From: Neobacillus cucumis
GTDB lineage: Bacteria > Bacillota > Bacilli > Bacillales > Cytobacillaceae
Assembly: GCF_002860255.1 (NCBI RefSeq)
Contig: NZ_PGVE01000042.1
Span: forward strand, 62,001 to 126,000
Reading direction: 5' to 3'
DNA: 64,000 bases
Part shown: in pieces, positions 54,444 to 64,000 of the stretch
Numbering within the stretch: the stretch's first letter is position 1
How the letters are laid out: the number at the start of each line of letters is the position of its first letter
Notes under the pieces: model-generated
What the model was told of the DNA's origin: nothing
The model's database searches: none
The model's input: the letters and a program-made list of their open reading frames with translations, nothing else
Translations under genes and position numbers: made by a program

Positions 54444-55699
54444 ATGGTAGGGACTATTTTTATCTTTCTATTGATTGTGTTTATTGTAGGACCGGTTGCT
54501 TTACTTTTGTGGTTAAATATTTTAGCAAAGAAACCACAGAATTCGATTATCAGAGCACACCCTTATTTGGGATGGATGCGCTACTTATTAGAAAAGATTG
54601 GCCCGGAATTTAGGCAATATTGGTTTGATGATGACAATGGTGGCAAACCATTTTCACGAACCGATTTTTTAGGGATTGTTTTTTCTGCCAAATATCGAAG
54701 TGATCTTTTAAGCTTTGGTTCCAAACGTGACTTTGAAAGGTCTGGGTATTATATTGCAAATGGTATGTTTCCCTTATTAAAGAAGAATTAAGAGTTGATA
54801 ATCAAGAAAAAGTCCACTCAATGAAATATAAAATTGATCATGAAGGATTATTTACTCGTTACGAACAGCTGGAAAAGGACCAAACAACACGTTGGCTTTA
54901 TCATGAGGAAGAGACCATAGTCGTTGGGGGGACCCGGAAATTTCCATGGAGACTTCGCGGTCCGTTTGGTGCCTATGCTACATCTTACGGAGCAGTCGGC
55001 GAAAACTATATTCTTTCAACAGGTCATGGCAGCCAAATGGCAGGGGGTTCATGGATTAATACGGGGGAGGGCGGAGTTGCACCAGAGCATTTAGAAAGTG
55101 GTGTAGATGTAGTCGCTCAAATTGGCCCTGGTTTATTTGGTTTTCGCGATGATGAGGGGAATTTTACTATTGATGAATTTAAGTCTAAAGCCCAGGAACT
55201 GAATATAAAAGCATTTGAGCTTAAATTCGGCCAAGGAGCAAAAATCCGTGGAGGACATCTGGAGGGTTCGAAGGTAACAACGAAAGTAGCAAACATTCGT
55301 AAGGTACTGGTCGGGAAGACCATTAATTCACCAAATCGCTTTCCCTTTTTGCATAATGCGCTCGAAACGTGACAGTTTATCAAAATGCTGCAAGATGCAG
55401 GTGGAAAACATATGGCTCTTCAATGCCATACTGATAAATGCCCTACCGGGGTAACGACCACTAATCCCAAATATCAAGAAGCACTTGTGCCAGAGGAAAA
55501 GAAATGGCGAGTCATGAACTATATCATTAATGTACGTCAAGGTTTGTTTGCCTTAGCTGCGGCTTGTGGCATTGATAGCCCCCGTAAATTCACTCGTGTT
55601 CACATTGTATTTAAAGATGTCGATGGAAAAATAATAAGGTTATCAGAACTGTTTCCAATTCCTGAATCTTCGAATGAATTATTTAAAAGATCTTTATAG
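54444..55699 (+). pseudogene. FMN-binding glutamate-synthase-like protein (YerD type), degraded
   Basis: Three pieces of one gene: 54444-54790 (N-terminal membrane anchor and FERSGYYIANGMFPLL), frameshift, 54821-55372 (FPWRLRGPFGAYATSYGAVG, EGGVAPEHL, GKTINSPNRFPFLHNALET), a TGA, then 55385-55699 (QCHTDKCPTGVTTTNPKYQ). About 110 residues with the FMN/Fe-S region between KMLQDAGGK and QCHTDKCPTG are deleted. Expected full length is near 525 residues. Inactive. Confidence 0.85.
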
Positions 55700-55767
55700 T
55701 TTAATAGAAATGAACAGAATAATGTGGATGACTTGTCCTTATAATATGGCAATAACGCAATAAAAGC

Positions 55768-55806
55768 ATGGTGGTTTTTGGAAATCGTTCAAAGCCACCA
55801 TTTTTT
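55768..55806 (+). terminator. Terminator after the YerD-like pseudogene
   Basis: ATGGTGGTTTTTG / CAAAGCCACCAT stem followed by T6. Confidence 0.75.
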
Positions 55807-55807
55807 A

Positions 55808-55843
55808 TAAAATTATTAAAATTATTAAAATTATTAAAATTTA
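55808..55843. repeat. 9-bp tandem repeat
   Basis: AAAATTATT repeated three times plus a partial fourth unit, right after the terminator. A simple AT-rich tract. The rest of 55844-56000 shows no gene; CCTCC / GGAGG at 55951-55972 can form a small hairpin. Confidence 0.7.
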
Positions 55844-56013
55844 CTCACTTTATTGTGTATGTCTAATTGACGAATCCTAGCTCATATATGTAAAATACAT
55901 ATATAGTAATTTCGTGAAATATATTCAGAACCAAGATTATTGAACTCTACATACCTCCGTTTCATAGGAGGAAAAAATAGAGAATTTAACAAAGGACATG
56001 AGGAGGAATGAAG

Positions 56014-56658
56014 ATGGCACAAAAGGTAATGGAACCAAAAGAAGAAGTTCAAAAAAAGGAAGATAAGAAAGTGGAAGTTACAATAGTAGAGGGGCCAAAA
56101 GTTGAGTTTCAAGAAGTAGAGCAGCAACAAGCAGCAAGCTATGTTTCAGACTCATTTATTGAAACATTTTGGGATCAATTGGAAGGTGCAATATCTCGTA
56201 ATAGAGAATATAGAGCACAAGGCCAAGAACTTTTCTTAAAAGCTATAAATGAAACAACAAAGTTCAATGGAGTATACCGCGAAACTGTTAAGGGTCTTTT
56301 TGAGCAAGCGACAAAATTTAATATCGATTTGCAGAATGGCTTAATCCAAAACTCTATTTTTAAAATAAATGACTCTACTCAAGAATTAACTGAATCTTTA
56401 ATAGGTCAGGTAACCGAGGTAGCTACTAAATTAGAGGAGCTTTATTCAACTCCAATTAACACTGCCTTTGACTTAATGGAAAGATCAGAGAAACTTGTTG
56501 AACAAAATAGAGAGTCATTCATTGAGTCTACAAATGAAGCATGGAACGCTTGGGAAGCTATCACAGACAACTATTTAAAACAAACTAGAAAAATTCATCA
56601 AAATTTTGCTCATCGATTAGAAGATAGCATGCGTATACTTGTTGCTCAAAATAAATAA
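56014..56658 (+). CDS. Coiled-coil, phasin-like protein
   Basis: 214 residues. Highly charged first 40 residues (EPKEEVQKKEDKKVEVTIVE), then amphipathic helices, for example LIGQVTEVATKLEELYSTPI and YLKQTRKIHQNFAHRLEDSM. No cysteine, no signal peptide. The helix pattern and composition resemble phasins on polyhydroxyalkanoate granules (PhaP/PhaQ region of Bacillus), but no pha gene is nearby, so this is tentative. ATG 56014 has AGGAGG seven bases upstream. Confidence 0.5.
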   Translation: MAQKVMEPKEEVQKKEDKKVEVTIVEGPKVEFQEVEQQQAASYVSDSFIETFWDQLEGAISRNREYRAQGQELFLKAINETTKFNGVYRETVKGLFEQATKFNIDLQNGLIQNSIFKINDSTQELTESLIGQVTEVATKLEELYSTPINTAFDLMERSEKLVEQNRESFIESTNEAWNAWEAITDNYLKQTRKIHQNFAHRLEDSMRILVAQNK

Positions 56659-57150
56659 TGTACAAATTTAAAGAAAAACACATTCTAAAGTACAAGATCA
56701 CTTTTAATTAAGAAATATTCTATATCGTACAAAAAAAAGCAGCTATACCTTACTGGCACGCTGCCATCCGCATGGTGAGTTTGGGCCAATTTAGTGGGTT
56801 TAGAATAAAAATGGTTACGTTACATTAGACTGTATGGTGTTTCTACACCTGCAGTCTTTTTTAGTGGTGGAAAATTTCCTCTCTATTCACGATACAATTG
56901 TTTTTATGACTGATACAAAAATTTATCACACCTACTCCTTGTTTATAAGGACTTTTTCTGAATCCATTAGACACTTGATACATTACCTTATCAGTATGTA
57001 TTTTATAACAAAACTCCACTAATCTATAAATACCGTAGAAATAGCAGAAATCCAATCCATTTTTAGGGAAGTCTTGTTGGCGCAATATTTGAAATATTTA
57101 GATTAAGGGAGCATCACTTTTGTAAGGAGTATAAAAGAAAATAATCCTAG
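56659..57150. other. Gene-free stretch
   Basis: No supported gene. A terminator-like hairpin lies at 56827-56862 (AGACTG...CAGTCT, inner pairs TGGTG / TACACC, T6), possibly ending the phasin-like transcript. Confidence 0.5.
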
Positions 57151-57179
57151 TTGACACATTGGATTAATGTGATTATTAT
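57151..57179 (+). promoter_or_regulatory. Sigma-A promoter of the acyl-CoA dehydrogenase/ABC operon
   Basis: TTGACA, 17 bases, TATTAT: near-consensus. Gives a leader of about 125 bases that contains a terminator. Confidence 0.75.
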
Positions 57180-57248
57180 AAGGTAATAGATACATAATAT
57201 TCCAAAAAGTAATTTAAACTAATGAGCTTAGCTTATCAGTCAACTGAA

Positions 57249-57284
57249 GGCTGCTTCCATTCTAAATGGGAGCAGTCTTTTTTA
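57249..57284 (+). terminator. Leader terminator (possible attenuator)
   Basis: GGCTGCTTCCAT / ATGGGAGCAGTC with a five-base loop and T6, located after the promoter and 27 bases before the operon start. It could be a regulated attenuator. It shows none of the T-box or S-box core motifs that I can recognise. Confidence 0.65.
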
Positions 57285-57310
57285 TTAAGTGTTAAGAGGG
57301 GGCAAAAAGC

Positions 57311-58495
57311 ATGCAGGACTTATTTGTAAAAAATAGCAAGCAACGTAAGTGGCTTGAACGGCTGTACCCAATAGAAGCGGATTTTAAAGCAACAGCCTCG
57401 CAAATTGACAAGGAGGGCAGCTTCCCTAGAGAGAATATCCAGGCGTTAAGAAAAATCGGCTATACCAAATTGACCTTACCAGAGGAATTTGGCGGGGAAG
57501 GATTTTCTCTATATGATACCATTCTCTTACAAGAAAAACTGGGAAGCTATGATGGCAGCACCGCGCTATCGATTGGATGGACATTAATGACAGTTGGAGA
57601 ATTATTTGAAAATCGGTATTGGGATCCAGAAAAGTTAGCCTATTTTGCTGAAGAAGTGAACAATGGGGCCATCATTAACCGAGCAGTAAGCGAAATGGCT
57701 ACAGGCAGTCCCATTCGCGGGGGCCGGCCCGAAACAAGTGCTAAGTGGGTAGCTGGCAAATGGGTGATCAATGGGCGGAAGAGCTATACAACCTGCTCAC
57801 CGGAACTGGATTATTTTTTAACTTCTGCTTGGGTCGAAGAAAAAGAAACGGTAGGCTTTTTCCTAATTCCAAAAGAAGCGGAAGGACTAACCATCGAGGA
57901 AAATTGGAATGTAATCGCGATGCGTGGTACCGGCAGCCATGATTTAATATTAGAAAACGTGGTAGTGGATGAGTCAGACTTAGTCGAAATTCCCAGTAAT
58001 CATACAGGGTTTAAACTGAATGGCTGGGGACTGCTGATTCCTGCGACCTATTTAGGGATCGCCCAGGCGGCCAGGGACAATGCGCTCGAATTTGCCAATA
58101 CCCATTCGCCCAATAGTATTAATGGCCCAATCGCTCAGCTGCCGAACGTGCAAGCGTTATTAGGCGAAATGGACTTGGAATTATACAAAGCAAGATTTGC
58201 CCTATATAGTACGGCAGAGGCTTACATTGATGTGTATCGTCAACGGGAGATCACAAATGAAGCATTTGTAGCCAAACATATTGTGACCAACTCTGCGATT
58301 ACAGTGGTAGATAAAGCGATGCGATTAGTCGGGGCAAAAAGCTTACAGCTGACCAATCCACTGCAGCGTTATTACCGAGATGTCCGAGCGGGCCTGCATA
58401 ATCCGCCAATGGATGATCTAACCATTTTAAAATTAGCTCTAACAGCTATTCAACAATATGAATCTAAGGGAGGAAAAGACAATGAAAATGAATAA
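57311..58495 (+). CDS. Acyl-CoA dehydrogenase family flavoprotein
   Basis: 394 residues in the ACAD fold: helical start, FAD segment SEMATGSPIRGG, WVINGRKSYTTCSP and the C-terminal RLVGAKSLQLTNPLQRYYRD. The VFGG/IYEGT-type motif of true beta-oxidation enzymes is not evident, so it may be a monooxygenase-like ACAD (DszC/SfnC type). First gene of an operon with an amino-acid ABC transporter, a pairing seen in sulfur-compound scavenging (inference). Confidence 0.8.
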   Translation: MQDLFVKNSKQRKWLERLYPIEADFKATASQIDKEGSFPRENIQALRKIGYTKLTLPEEFGGEGFSLYDTILLQEKLGSYDGSTALSIGWTLMTVGELFENRYWDPEKLAYFAEEVNNGAIINRAVSEMATGSPIRGGRPETSAKWVAGKWVINGRKSYTTCSPELDYFLTSAWVEEKETVGFFLIPKEAEGLTIEENWNVIAMRGTGSHDLILENVVVDESDLVEIPSNHTGFKLNGWGLLIPATYLGIAQAARDNALEFANTHSPNSINGPIAQLPNVQALLGEMDLELYKARFALYSTAEAYIDVYRQREITNEAFVAKHIVTNSAITVVDKAMRLVGAKSLQLTNPLQRYYRDVRAGLHNPPMDDLTILKLALTAIQQYESKGGKDNENE

Positions 58496-59354
58496 GTTTT
58501 TTAAAATCGCCGTTACAGGAATCGCTTTAGCAACCTTCATCGCAGGTTGCGGCTCAACGGCCACAACTGGGGCAAAATCGGAAGCGGGAGCTGCTAAGAA
58601 AGAAGTCAGAAAGGTAAAAGTAGCGTTTGATCAAGGCGGTAAACCAATCGGATACCTAGATGAAAAGGGTAATCCAACCGGATATGAAATTGAAGTCATG
58701 AAATTAGTGGATAAGGCATTGCCAGAATATGAATTCGAATATGTGCCAACATCCAGTGAAGACTTATTGGTAGGTGTGCAGCAAGGCAAATATCAAGTAG
58801 GGGTAAAAAATGCCTGGTTCACAGAGGAAAGAACGAAGAGTTATATCTTTCCGAAAGAATTCCTCGGACTCAGCGGTGTTGGCATTTTGTTAAAAAAGAA
58901 AAACGAAAATATAAAAGACTTATCAGACTTTGCTAAAGCAAAGCTTTCGTTAGCACCTATTGCGGCAAGTAATGCTCAATATACCATTGTGGATGAATAT
59001 AACCAAGCCAATCCAGATAATAAAGTTAAACTGAAAGCCGGAGATGCATTCTCAGTGGATGTCGTTCAATGGGTAAATGAAGGACGTGTAGATGGAGGCA
59101 TTTATTTGGGAGCAACGTATGAAAAGCAAGTTCTTGCAAAGGATGGTCCTTATCATAATTTAGCAAATGACCTTGTTTATAATGAGTTTGCGGTTGTCAA
59201 AACGTGGCCATTATTCAATAAAAAAGAACAAGAATTTGCAGATGCCTATGATCAAGCCATCAAGAAAATAAAAGAGGAAAAGAAGACAAACAAACTGATG
59301 GTTAAGTTCTATAATACTGATTTATTTAAATTATTGGATACTGTAAAAAGGTAA
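58482..59354 (+). CDS. Amino-acid ABC transporter substrate-binding lipoprotein
   Basis: 290 residues. Lipoprotein signal with lipobox FIAGC at about residue 28-32, then a family 3 solute-binding domain (IGYLDEKGNPTGYEIEVMKL). ATG 58482 overlaps the end of the dehydrogenase gene by 14 bases, AGGGAGGA upstream. Ligand may be cystine or a related sulfur amino acid (inference). Confidence 0.9.
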   Translation: MKMNKFFKIAVTGIALATFIAGCGSTATTGAKSEAGAAKKEVRKVKVAFDQGGKPIGYLDEKGNPTGYEIEVMKLVDKALPEYEFEYVPTSSEDLLVGVQQGKYQVGVKNAWFTEERTKSYIFPKEFLGLSGVGILLKKKNENIKDLSDFAKAKLSLAPIAASNAQYTIVDEYNQANPDNKVKLKAGDAFSVDVVQWVNEGRVDGGIYLGATYEKQVLAKDGPYHNLANDLVYNEFAVVKTWPLFNKKEQEFADAYDQAIKKIKEEKKTNKLMVKFYNTDLFKLLDTVKR

Positions 59355-59375
59355 CCATCAAAAAAGAGGTGGAAT

Positions 59376-60083
59376 ATGCAAACGTATTTTGATAGTACCT
59401 ACATTTGGGGAGCATTGCCACAACTTCTTTCGTTTTTACACGTAACCTTTATGGTTGTAGGTCAATCGGTTTTGTTCGGTACGATTCTAGGATTTATCTT
59501 AGCCGTATTGAAACTCGGAACGAGTACGGCTGCCAGAAAAATCGCCAATGGGTATACCACCATTTTAAGGTGTACCCCCTCTATTGTTCTTTTATTTCTA
59601 GTTTATTATGGGCTTCCGGCAATAGCCAATAACTTTGGTGCAGAGCTGAATCATCTTTCCACTTCGATTTATGTTGTAATTACCTTTTCGCTGCAATTTG
59701 GAGCCATCATGTCTGAGGTGATGAGGACGGCCTATGAAGCAGTTGACAGGGGACAATATGAGGCAGCGGTTAGTGTCGGGCTTAGTCCTGTCCAGGCATT
59801 TCGGAGAATTGTGTTGCCGCAAGCATTTGTTGTCGCATTGCCAAATTTCGGCAACAGCCTCCTTGAATTAATGAAAGAAGGATCATTAGCCTATACTATT
59901 GGGTTGGTTGATATTATGGGGAAAGCAAGCCTTATTATTTCAAATAACTATAATTCTCATTCGTTAGAAATTTATCTTGCCTTATCTCTTATATACTGGA
60001 TTTTATCCATTTTGATTGAACAGATCTTTTCAAAGGTAGAAAAGATTTTTAGTAAAGGTAAACTGGTTATAAAAACGACATAG
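59376..60083 (+). CDS. Amino-acid ABC transporter permease 1
   Basis: 235 residues, about five helices; the ATPase-contact EAA loop reads YEAAVSVGLSPVQAFRRIVL (about 128-147). HisM/GlnP family. 21 bases after the binding protein. Confidence 0.9.
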   Translation: MQTYFDSTYIWGALPQLLSFLHVTFMVVGQSVLFGTILGFILAVLKLGTSTAARKIANGYTTILRCTPSIVLLFLVYYGLPAIANNFGAELNHLSTSIYVVITFSLQFGAIMSEVMRTAYEAVDRGQYEAAVSVGLSPVQAFRRIVLPQAFVVALPNFGNSLLELMKEGSLAYTIGLVDIMGKASLIISNNYNSHSLEIYLALSLIYWILSILIEQIFSKVEKIFSKGKLVIKTT

Positions 60084-60094
60084 GGGGTGACAGC

Positions 60095-60808
60095 ATGTCG
60101 GTCGGAATGGATGTTACATTTTTAGTAAAAACCTTTTTTGTTGCCTTATCTGGAGTGCCTATAGCCTTACTCATTACGATTGTCTCCTTACTCATTGCTC
60201 TGCCTTCAGGATTTTTGCTCGCCTTATCGAGGATTAATCGAATTCCAGTGATAAGCCAGTTGGCACGAGTCTATGTTTCGTTTGTGAGAGGGACTCCTAT
60301 CATTGTTCAAATTTTTATTATATTTACAAGTGTTCCTTTACTTTTGGCTCCCATATTTGAGAAGTATCATGTTAAAACGAGTATCTACGATATCAATCCG
60401 ATTTGGTATGCATTTATTGTTTTCTCTTTGAATACAACGGCTATTTTAATAGAAGTATTTCGTTCTGCTATTAGCACGGTCAGTAAGGGGCAGCTGGAAG
60501 CAGCTTATTCCGTTGGGTTGAACAATGTGCAAGCCTTTAGAAGAATACTCATTCCACAAATATTAGTGGTGGCATTGCCCAATATTTGTACAGCAACGGT
60601 CAATCTCATTAAAGCTACCTCTTTGGGTTATGCTTTGTCATTGAGAGAGATTACGTTAAAAGCGCAAGTGGCAGCGAATGTTGGCTACAATTTTATTGAA
60701 GCATATATCGATATCTTTCTTGTCTATCTCCTTTTATGCAGCTTGGTGGAAACCTTATTTAAGCTGTATGAAAAACGGTTAAGGAAGTATAAAACAGCCG
60801 CTGCCTAA
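60095..60808 (+). CDS. Amino-acid ABC transporter permease 2
   Basis: 237 residues, same family as its neighbour, EAA loop [20 protein letters not shown]. Forms a heterodimer with permease 1. GGGGGTG upstream of ATG. Confidence 0.9.
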   Translation: MSVGMDVTFLVKTFFVALSGVPIALLITIVSLLIALPSGFLLALSRINRIPVISQLARVYVSFVRGTPIIVQIFIIFTSVPLLLAPIFEKYHVKTSIYDINPIWYAFIVFSLNTTAILIEVFRSAISTVSKGQLEAAYSVGLNNVQAFRRILIPQILVVALPNICTATVNLIKATSLGYALSLREITLKAQVAANVGYNFIEAYIDIFLVYLLLCSLVETLFKLYEKRLRKYKTAAA

Positions 60809-60830
60809 GATCATGATTGGAGGCAAAGTC

Positions 60831-61586
60831 ATGTTAGAGATTAAAAATATCCACAAGTCCTTTGGTAAGAACGAAATTTTAAAAGGAGTAGATTTACAGA
60901 TTGATAGGGGGGATGTGGTTGTCATTCTTGGCCCGAGTGGCTCTGGTAAGACCACATTGCTTCGGTGCATTAACTTTCTTGAACGAGCCGATCAGGGGAA
61001 AGCCATTTTTGGTGATATTCATGTAAACCTTAAATCAGCAACAAAAAAACAAATACATCAAATCAGGCAAAAAATTGCTTTTGTGTTTCAGAATTATAAT
61101 CTGTTTACGAATAAAACAGTATTAGAGAATGTGACAGAAGGTCTTATCATTGGAAGAAAGGTTCCGAAAGCAGAAGCCAATGAACTGGGTCGACAGTCCT
61201 TGGCGAAGGTCGGATTGGCAGATAAATTGAATTCCTACCCTAGTGAATTGTCTGGAGGGCAGCAGCAGCGGGTTGGTATTGCAAGAGCGATTGCGTTAAA
61301 TCCAGATATTATTTTATTTGATGAACCAACATCTGCACTGGATCCAGAATTAGTCGGTGAAGTCTTAACCGTCATGAAAAATATTGCAAAAGAAGGAACA
61401 ACCATGTTAGTGGTGACGCATGAAATGTCTTTTGCAAAGGATGTAGCCAACCGAGTCATTTTTATGGATGGTGGTGTGATCGTAGAAGAGAATTCCCCAA
61501 AGGAAATTTTCTCAAGACCAAAAGAAGAAAGAACGCAGCATTTCTTAAGGCGGGTTATACCTGAGGATTTTATTTATAATATTTAA
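60831..61586 (+). CDS. Amino-acid ABC transporter ATP-binding protein
   Basis: 251 residues. Walker [10 protein letters not shown] (about 34), signature LSGGQQQR, Walker [13 protein letters not shown]-loop VTHE. ATG 60831 has GGAGG seven bases upstream and is preferred over ATG 60813. Operon end; terminator at 61594. Confidence 0.93.
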   Translation: MLEIKNIHKSFGKNEILKGVDLQIDRGDVVVILGPSGSGKTTLLRCINFLERADQGKAIFGDIHVNLKSATKKQIHQIRQKIAFVFQNYNLFTNKTVLENVTEGLIIGRKVPKAEANELGRQSLAKVGLADKLNSYPSELSGGQQQRVGIARAIALNPDIILFDEPTSALDPELVGEVLTVMKNIAKEGTTMLVVTHEMSFAKDVANRVIFMDGGVIVEENSPKEIFSRPKEERTQHFLRRVIPEDFIYNI

Positions 61587-61593
61587 TGAATGA

Positions 61594-61618
61594 GAAACCT
61601 CTAGAAATGGAGGTTTTT
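61594..61618 (+). terminator. Terminator of the ABC operon
   Basis: AAACCTC / GAGGTTT with a nine-base loop and T-run. Confidence 0.8.
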
Positions 61619-61830
61619 CTTCAATGCTCTCATAATAATGTCTTGTAACTGCTATCATTTTGGCGGCTGTTTTTAAATCGCTAACAACCAAGTTTGTTCA
61701 TTAAGAATGTAAAGCTAATTGGGTAGAGTTAACTTTACAGAAGCATTCATAATCCTGCAATAATATACTATAAGCCATTTAATTTAGAGATGTATAATTC
61801 TATGAGATTACCTTGAAAGGAGTTTTCCTC

Positions 61831-61902
61831 ATGAATATTACATTTTTTTTACTTTACTGTATTATTGTTACCTTTACACCAGGACCTATTAATATCGTCA
61901 TA
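61831..61902 (+). pseudogene. LysE-family exporter, N-terminal fragment
   Basis: MNITFFLLYCIIVTFTPGPI followed by NIVIFVKF: the FTPGPN start motif of LysE/RhtB exporters. The frame ends after about 28 residues of a normal 200. AAAGGAG precedes ATG. The following 240 bases have no gene. Confidence 0.65.
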
Positions 61903-62151
61903 TTTGTGAAGTTTAAATTAAAAAACACGAAAAGGAAGAAAATAATAGAACAGCTATTATAGCCTCCTTTTTATGTAAAAATCAGAATGAAAAAGAAGTA
62001 TTAAAAGGGGACTTTTCAGGTGTAATACTTTAAATTCTTTGCACTTTCTTTGACTAATGGGACATTCGTTAAAGATGATCGAGACCAACATAGATGTTGG
62101 TCCTATTTTTTATTTACTTATGGAACCATTGAATGGTTTTTATTTTTATCA

Positions 62152-62406
62152 TTATTTACTAGCCAATTCTTTGAGCAGTAGAATATGTGGGATCCCATCT
62201 TCCATAAAGATAGTAGATGAAGTACGATAACCAAGTTTTTTATAAAAACCTTCTGCCTGTGTTTGCCCATGTAATTTAACTTGTGAGGCTCCCAGTTCTT
62301 CCGCGATTTCTTCTAACGCTTTTATAATGATTCTTCCAAGACCAAATTTACGGTAAGGTTCGAGGATCCTTAAATCTTCATCGATCGTTGCTCTTTTTGC
62401 AATCAT
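62152..62406 (-). pseudogene. GNAT acetyltransferase, N-terminally truncated
   Basis: 84 residues: EPYRKFGLGRIIIKALEEIA is the acetyl-CoA loop and GFYKKLGYRTSSTIFMEDGI the C-terminal motif of a family that is normally near 145 residues. The first two strands are missing. An AAAAGGA lies nine bases before ATG, so the short form could still be translated. Divergent from the marR gene across two operators. Confidence 0.6.
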
Positions 62407-62445
62407 TTTTATCAGTCCTTTTAATATAATTGTCTATCATCTTTT

Positions 62446-62465
62446 TTTGTTGCAAATGCAACAAA
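62446..62465. promoter_or_regulatory. MarR operator 1
   Basis: TTTGTTGCAAATGCAACAAA: nine-base arms TTTGTTGCA / TGCAACAAA. In the divergent gap between the GNAT and marR genes. Confidence 0.75.
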
Positions 62466-62492
62466 GTTAGTTTAAATTTAATCTATATCATT

Positions 62493-62514
62493 TTTATTGC
62501 ATTTGCAACAAAAA
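62493..62514. promoter_or_regulatory. MarR operator 2
   Basis: TTTATTGCATTTGCAACAAA, the same palindrome with one mismatch, about 20 bases before the marR start. Confidence 0.75.
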
Positions 62515-62534
62515 TACATTCTAAGGAGTTAATG

Positions 62535-62987
62535 ATGAAGGAAATTCTTCGTGAAATTGGAATGATATCAAGGGCTTTAGATTCTATAAGTAATATAGAA
62601 TTTAAAGAATATGACCTTACAAAAGGGCAGTATTTGTACCTGGTGCGAATATGTGAAAACCCAGGGATCATTCAAGAAAAGATAGCTGAGCTGATAAAAG
62701 TAGATCGAACAACAGCCTCGCGTGCGATTAAAAAGCTTGAATTGAATGGTTTTATTGAAAAGAAAGACGATCAACAGAACAAAAAAATAAAGAAGCTCTT
62801 TCCAACTGAGAAAGGGAAAAATGTTTATCCTTTTATTAAAAGAGAAAATGATTATTCCAATATTGTAGCATTAGACGGATTTTCCGAAAGAGAAGTAGAA
62901 ACCATTTTCAATCTTCTTCAAAGAGTAAGAAAAAATATTGAAAAAGATTGGGAATTTGTAAAAAAGGGAAACAAGAGAAATTATTGA
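62535..62987 (+). CDS. MarR-family transcriptional regulator
   Basis: 150 residues; wHTH with IAELIKVDRTTASRAIKKLE (about 52-71) and wing DDQQNKKIKKLFPTEKGKN. AAGGAG sits six bases ahead of ATG 62535. Two identical palindromes upstream suggest autoregulation and control of the divergent gene. Followed by paiA after 25 bases, so it may also govern paiAB. Confidence 0.88.
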   Translation: MKEILREIGMISRALDSISNIEFKEYDLTKGQYLYLVRICENPGIIQEKIAELIKVDRTTASRAIKKLELNGFIEKKDDQQNKKIKKLFPTEKGKNVYPFIKRENDYSNIVALDGFSEREVETIFNLLQRVRKNIEKDWEFVKKGNKRNY

Positions 62988-63012
62988 TTATATAAAGGAG
63001 CGACATATTTAA

Positions 63013-63531
<519 letters not shown>

Positions 63532-63555
63532 CTTTTTTTGAAAGGTGGAATCATT

Positions 63556-64000
63556 ATGTATATTCCTAAGCATTTTAAAATCAATGATGAAGGCATGATT
63601 TATGATTTTATGGAAAAGTATAGCTTTGCAACTTTATTTTCACAGCATAAGGGAGAACCCTGCGCTACTCATCTTCCACTGATTTTAAATAAATCTGATA
63701 ATGCTTTATATGGTCATTTTGCCCGTCCAAACGAACAATGGAAGGATGCTGAAAACCAACAAGTTCTTGTGATTTTTCAAGGTCCACATTGTTATATTTC
63801 TCCTTCTTGGTACGAAACAATGAAGGCTGTGCCTACCTGGAATTATGTGTCTATCCATGTATATGGAAAGCTCGAGATAATCGAAAATCAAAAAGTAATA
63901 TTTGATTCTTTAAATGACATGATAAAAAAATATGAAAGTCCGGCCAGTCCATACAATTTAATTGATGTAGACCCGAGTTTTATTGAAGGCATGAGTAAAG
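63556..64000 (+). CDS. paiB: PaiB family FMN-binding transcriptional regulator (partial, runs off right edge)
   Basis: 148 codons visible of about 205. MYIPKHFKINDEGMIYDFME, then CATHLPLILNK, GHFARPNEQWKD and CYISPSWYETMKAVPTWNY are PaiB signatures of the split-barrel flavin-binding fold. AAAGGTGG before ATG, 24 bases after paiA; forms the paiAB operon. Confidence 0.88.
   Translation, partial: MYIPKHFKINDEGMIYDFMEKYSFATLFSQHKGEPCATHLPLILNKSDNALYGHFARPNEQWKDAENQQVLVIFQGPHCYISPSWYETMKAVPTWNYVSIHVYGKLEIIENQKVIFDSLNDMIKKYESPASPYNLIDVDPSFIEGMSK

Noticed and set aside
56750..56775. TGGCAC followed by GC-rich bases as a second sigma-54 promoter
   Set aside because: The -12 GC is not at the required ten-base distance and no gene begins downstream.

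Overview
The window comes from a low-GC, endospore-forming Bacillaceae genome. Evidence: strong AGGAGG ribosome binding sites, a Spo0E-like phosphatase fragment beside ccdA, a GerA-family germination remnant, a YneK-like (DUF2621) protein, a YoxD-like reductase and a PaiA/PaiB pair, as in Bacillus. I cannot name the species.

Layout. (1) 1-2.2 kb: conserved chromosome (spo0E-like fragment, ccdA, ccdC, yneK). (2) 2.4-24.1 kb: a tRNA-Sec insertion hotspot. A full-length selenocysteine tRNA gene with its own promoter (2442-2538) is followed by four further copies of only its 3' part (from the anticodon loop to CCA) at 6314, 11424, 23351 and 24054. Three of the five copies are followed by a tyrosine recombinase gene or its wreck. 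The repeats bound modules holding a benzoate-type transporter with its XRE-cupin regulator, a GNAT-nitrilase fusion, a TPR-like protein, an ASCH protein, ribulose-monophosphate genes hxlA/hxlB, two luciferase-like monooxygenases with an ArsR regulator, reductases and many gene tails. (3) 24.1-41.4 kb: a tricarboxylate catabolism island with two paralogous LysR regulators, a FAH-family enzyme, an MFS transporter, a malic-enzyme-type decarboxylase, the full citrate lyase set citCDEFXG, a PrpF-type isomerase and tcuA/tcuB. Two related 53-residue proteins of unknown function sit among these genes. Four start regions share a nearly ungapped promoter element of about 69 bp (28388, 30031, 30412, 37315). 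(4) 42.3-47.2 kb: a LysR gene divergent from a two-subunit fumarase/tartrate dehydratase, a D-2-hydroxyacid dehydrogenase and a tartrate/D-malate dehydrogenase. (5) 47.3-54.4 kb: acetoin dehydrogenase acoABCL behind a clear sigma-54 promoter, with acoR downstream. (6) 54.4-64 kb: a decayed FMN glutamate-synthase-like gene, a phasin-like protein, an acyl-CoA-dehydrogenase/amino-acid-ABC operon behind a leader terminator, a MarR/GNAT divergent pair with two operators, and paiA plus the start of paiB.

How it may work together (inference): tricarballylate would be oxidised by TcuA/TcuB to cis-aconitate, PrpF would isomerise aconitate forms, housekeeping aconitase would give citrate, citrate lyase would give acetate and oxaloacetate, and the malic-enzyme homologue would decarboxylate to pyruvate. 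The shared promoter element would let one LysR regulator switch transporter, small protein, lyase and Tcu units together. Tartrate and acetoin modules next door extend this to a C4/C6 organic-acid cluster.
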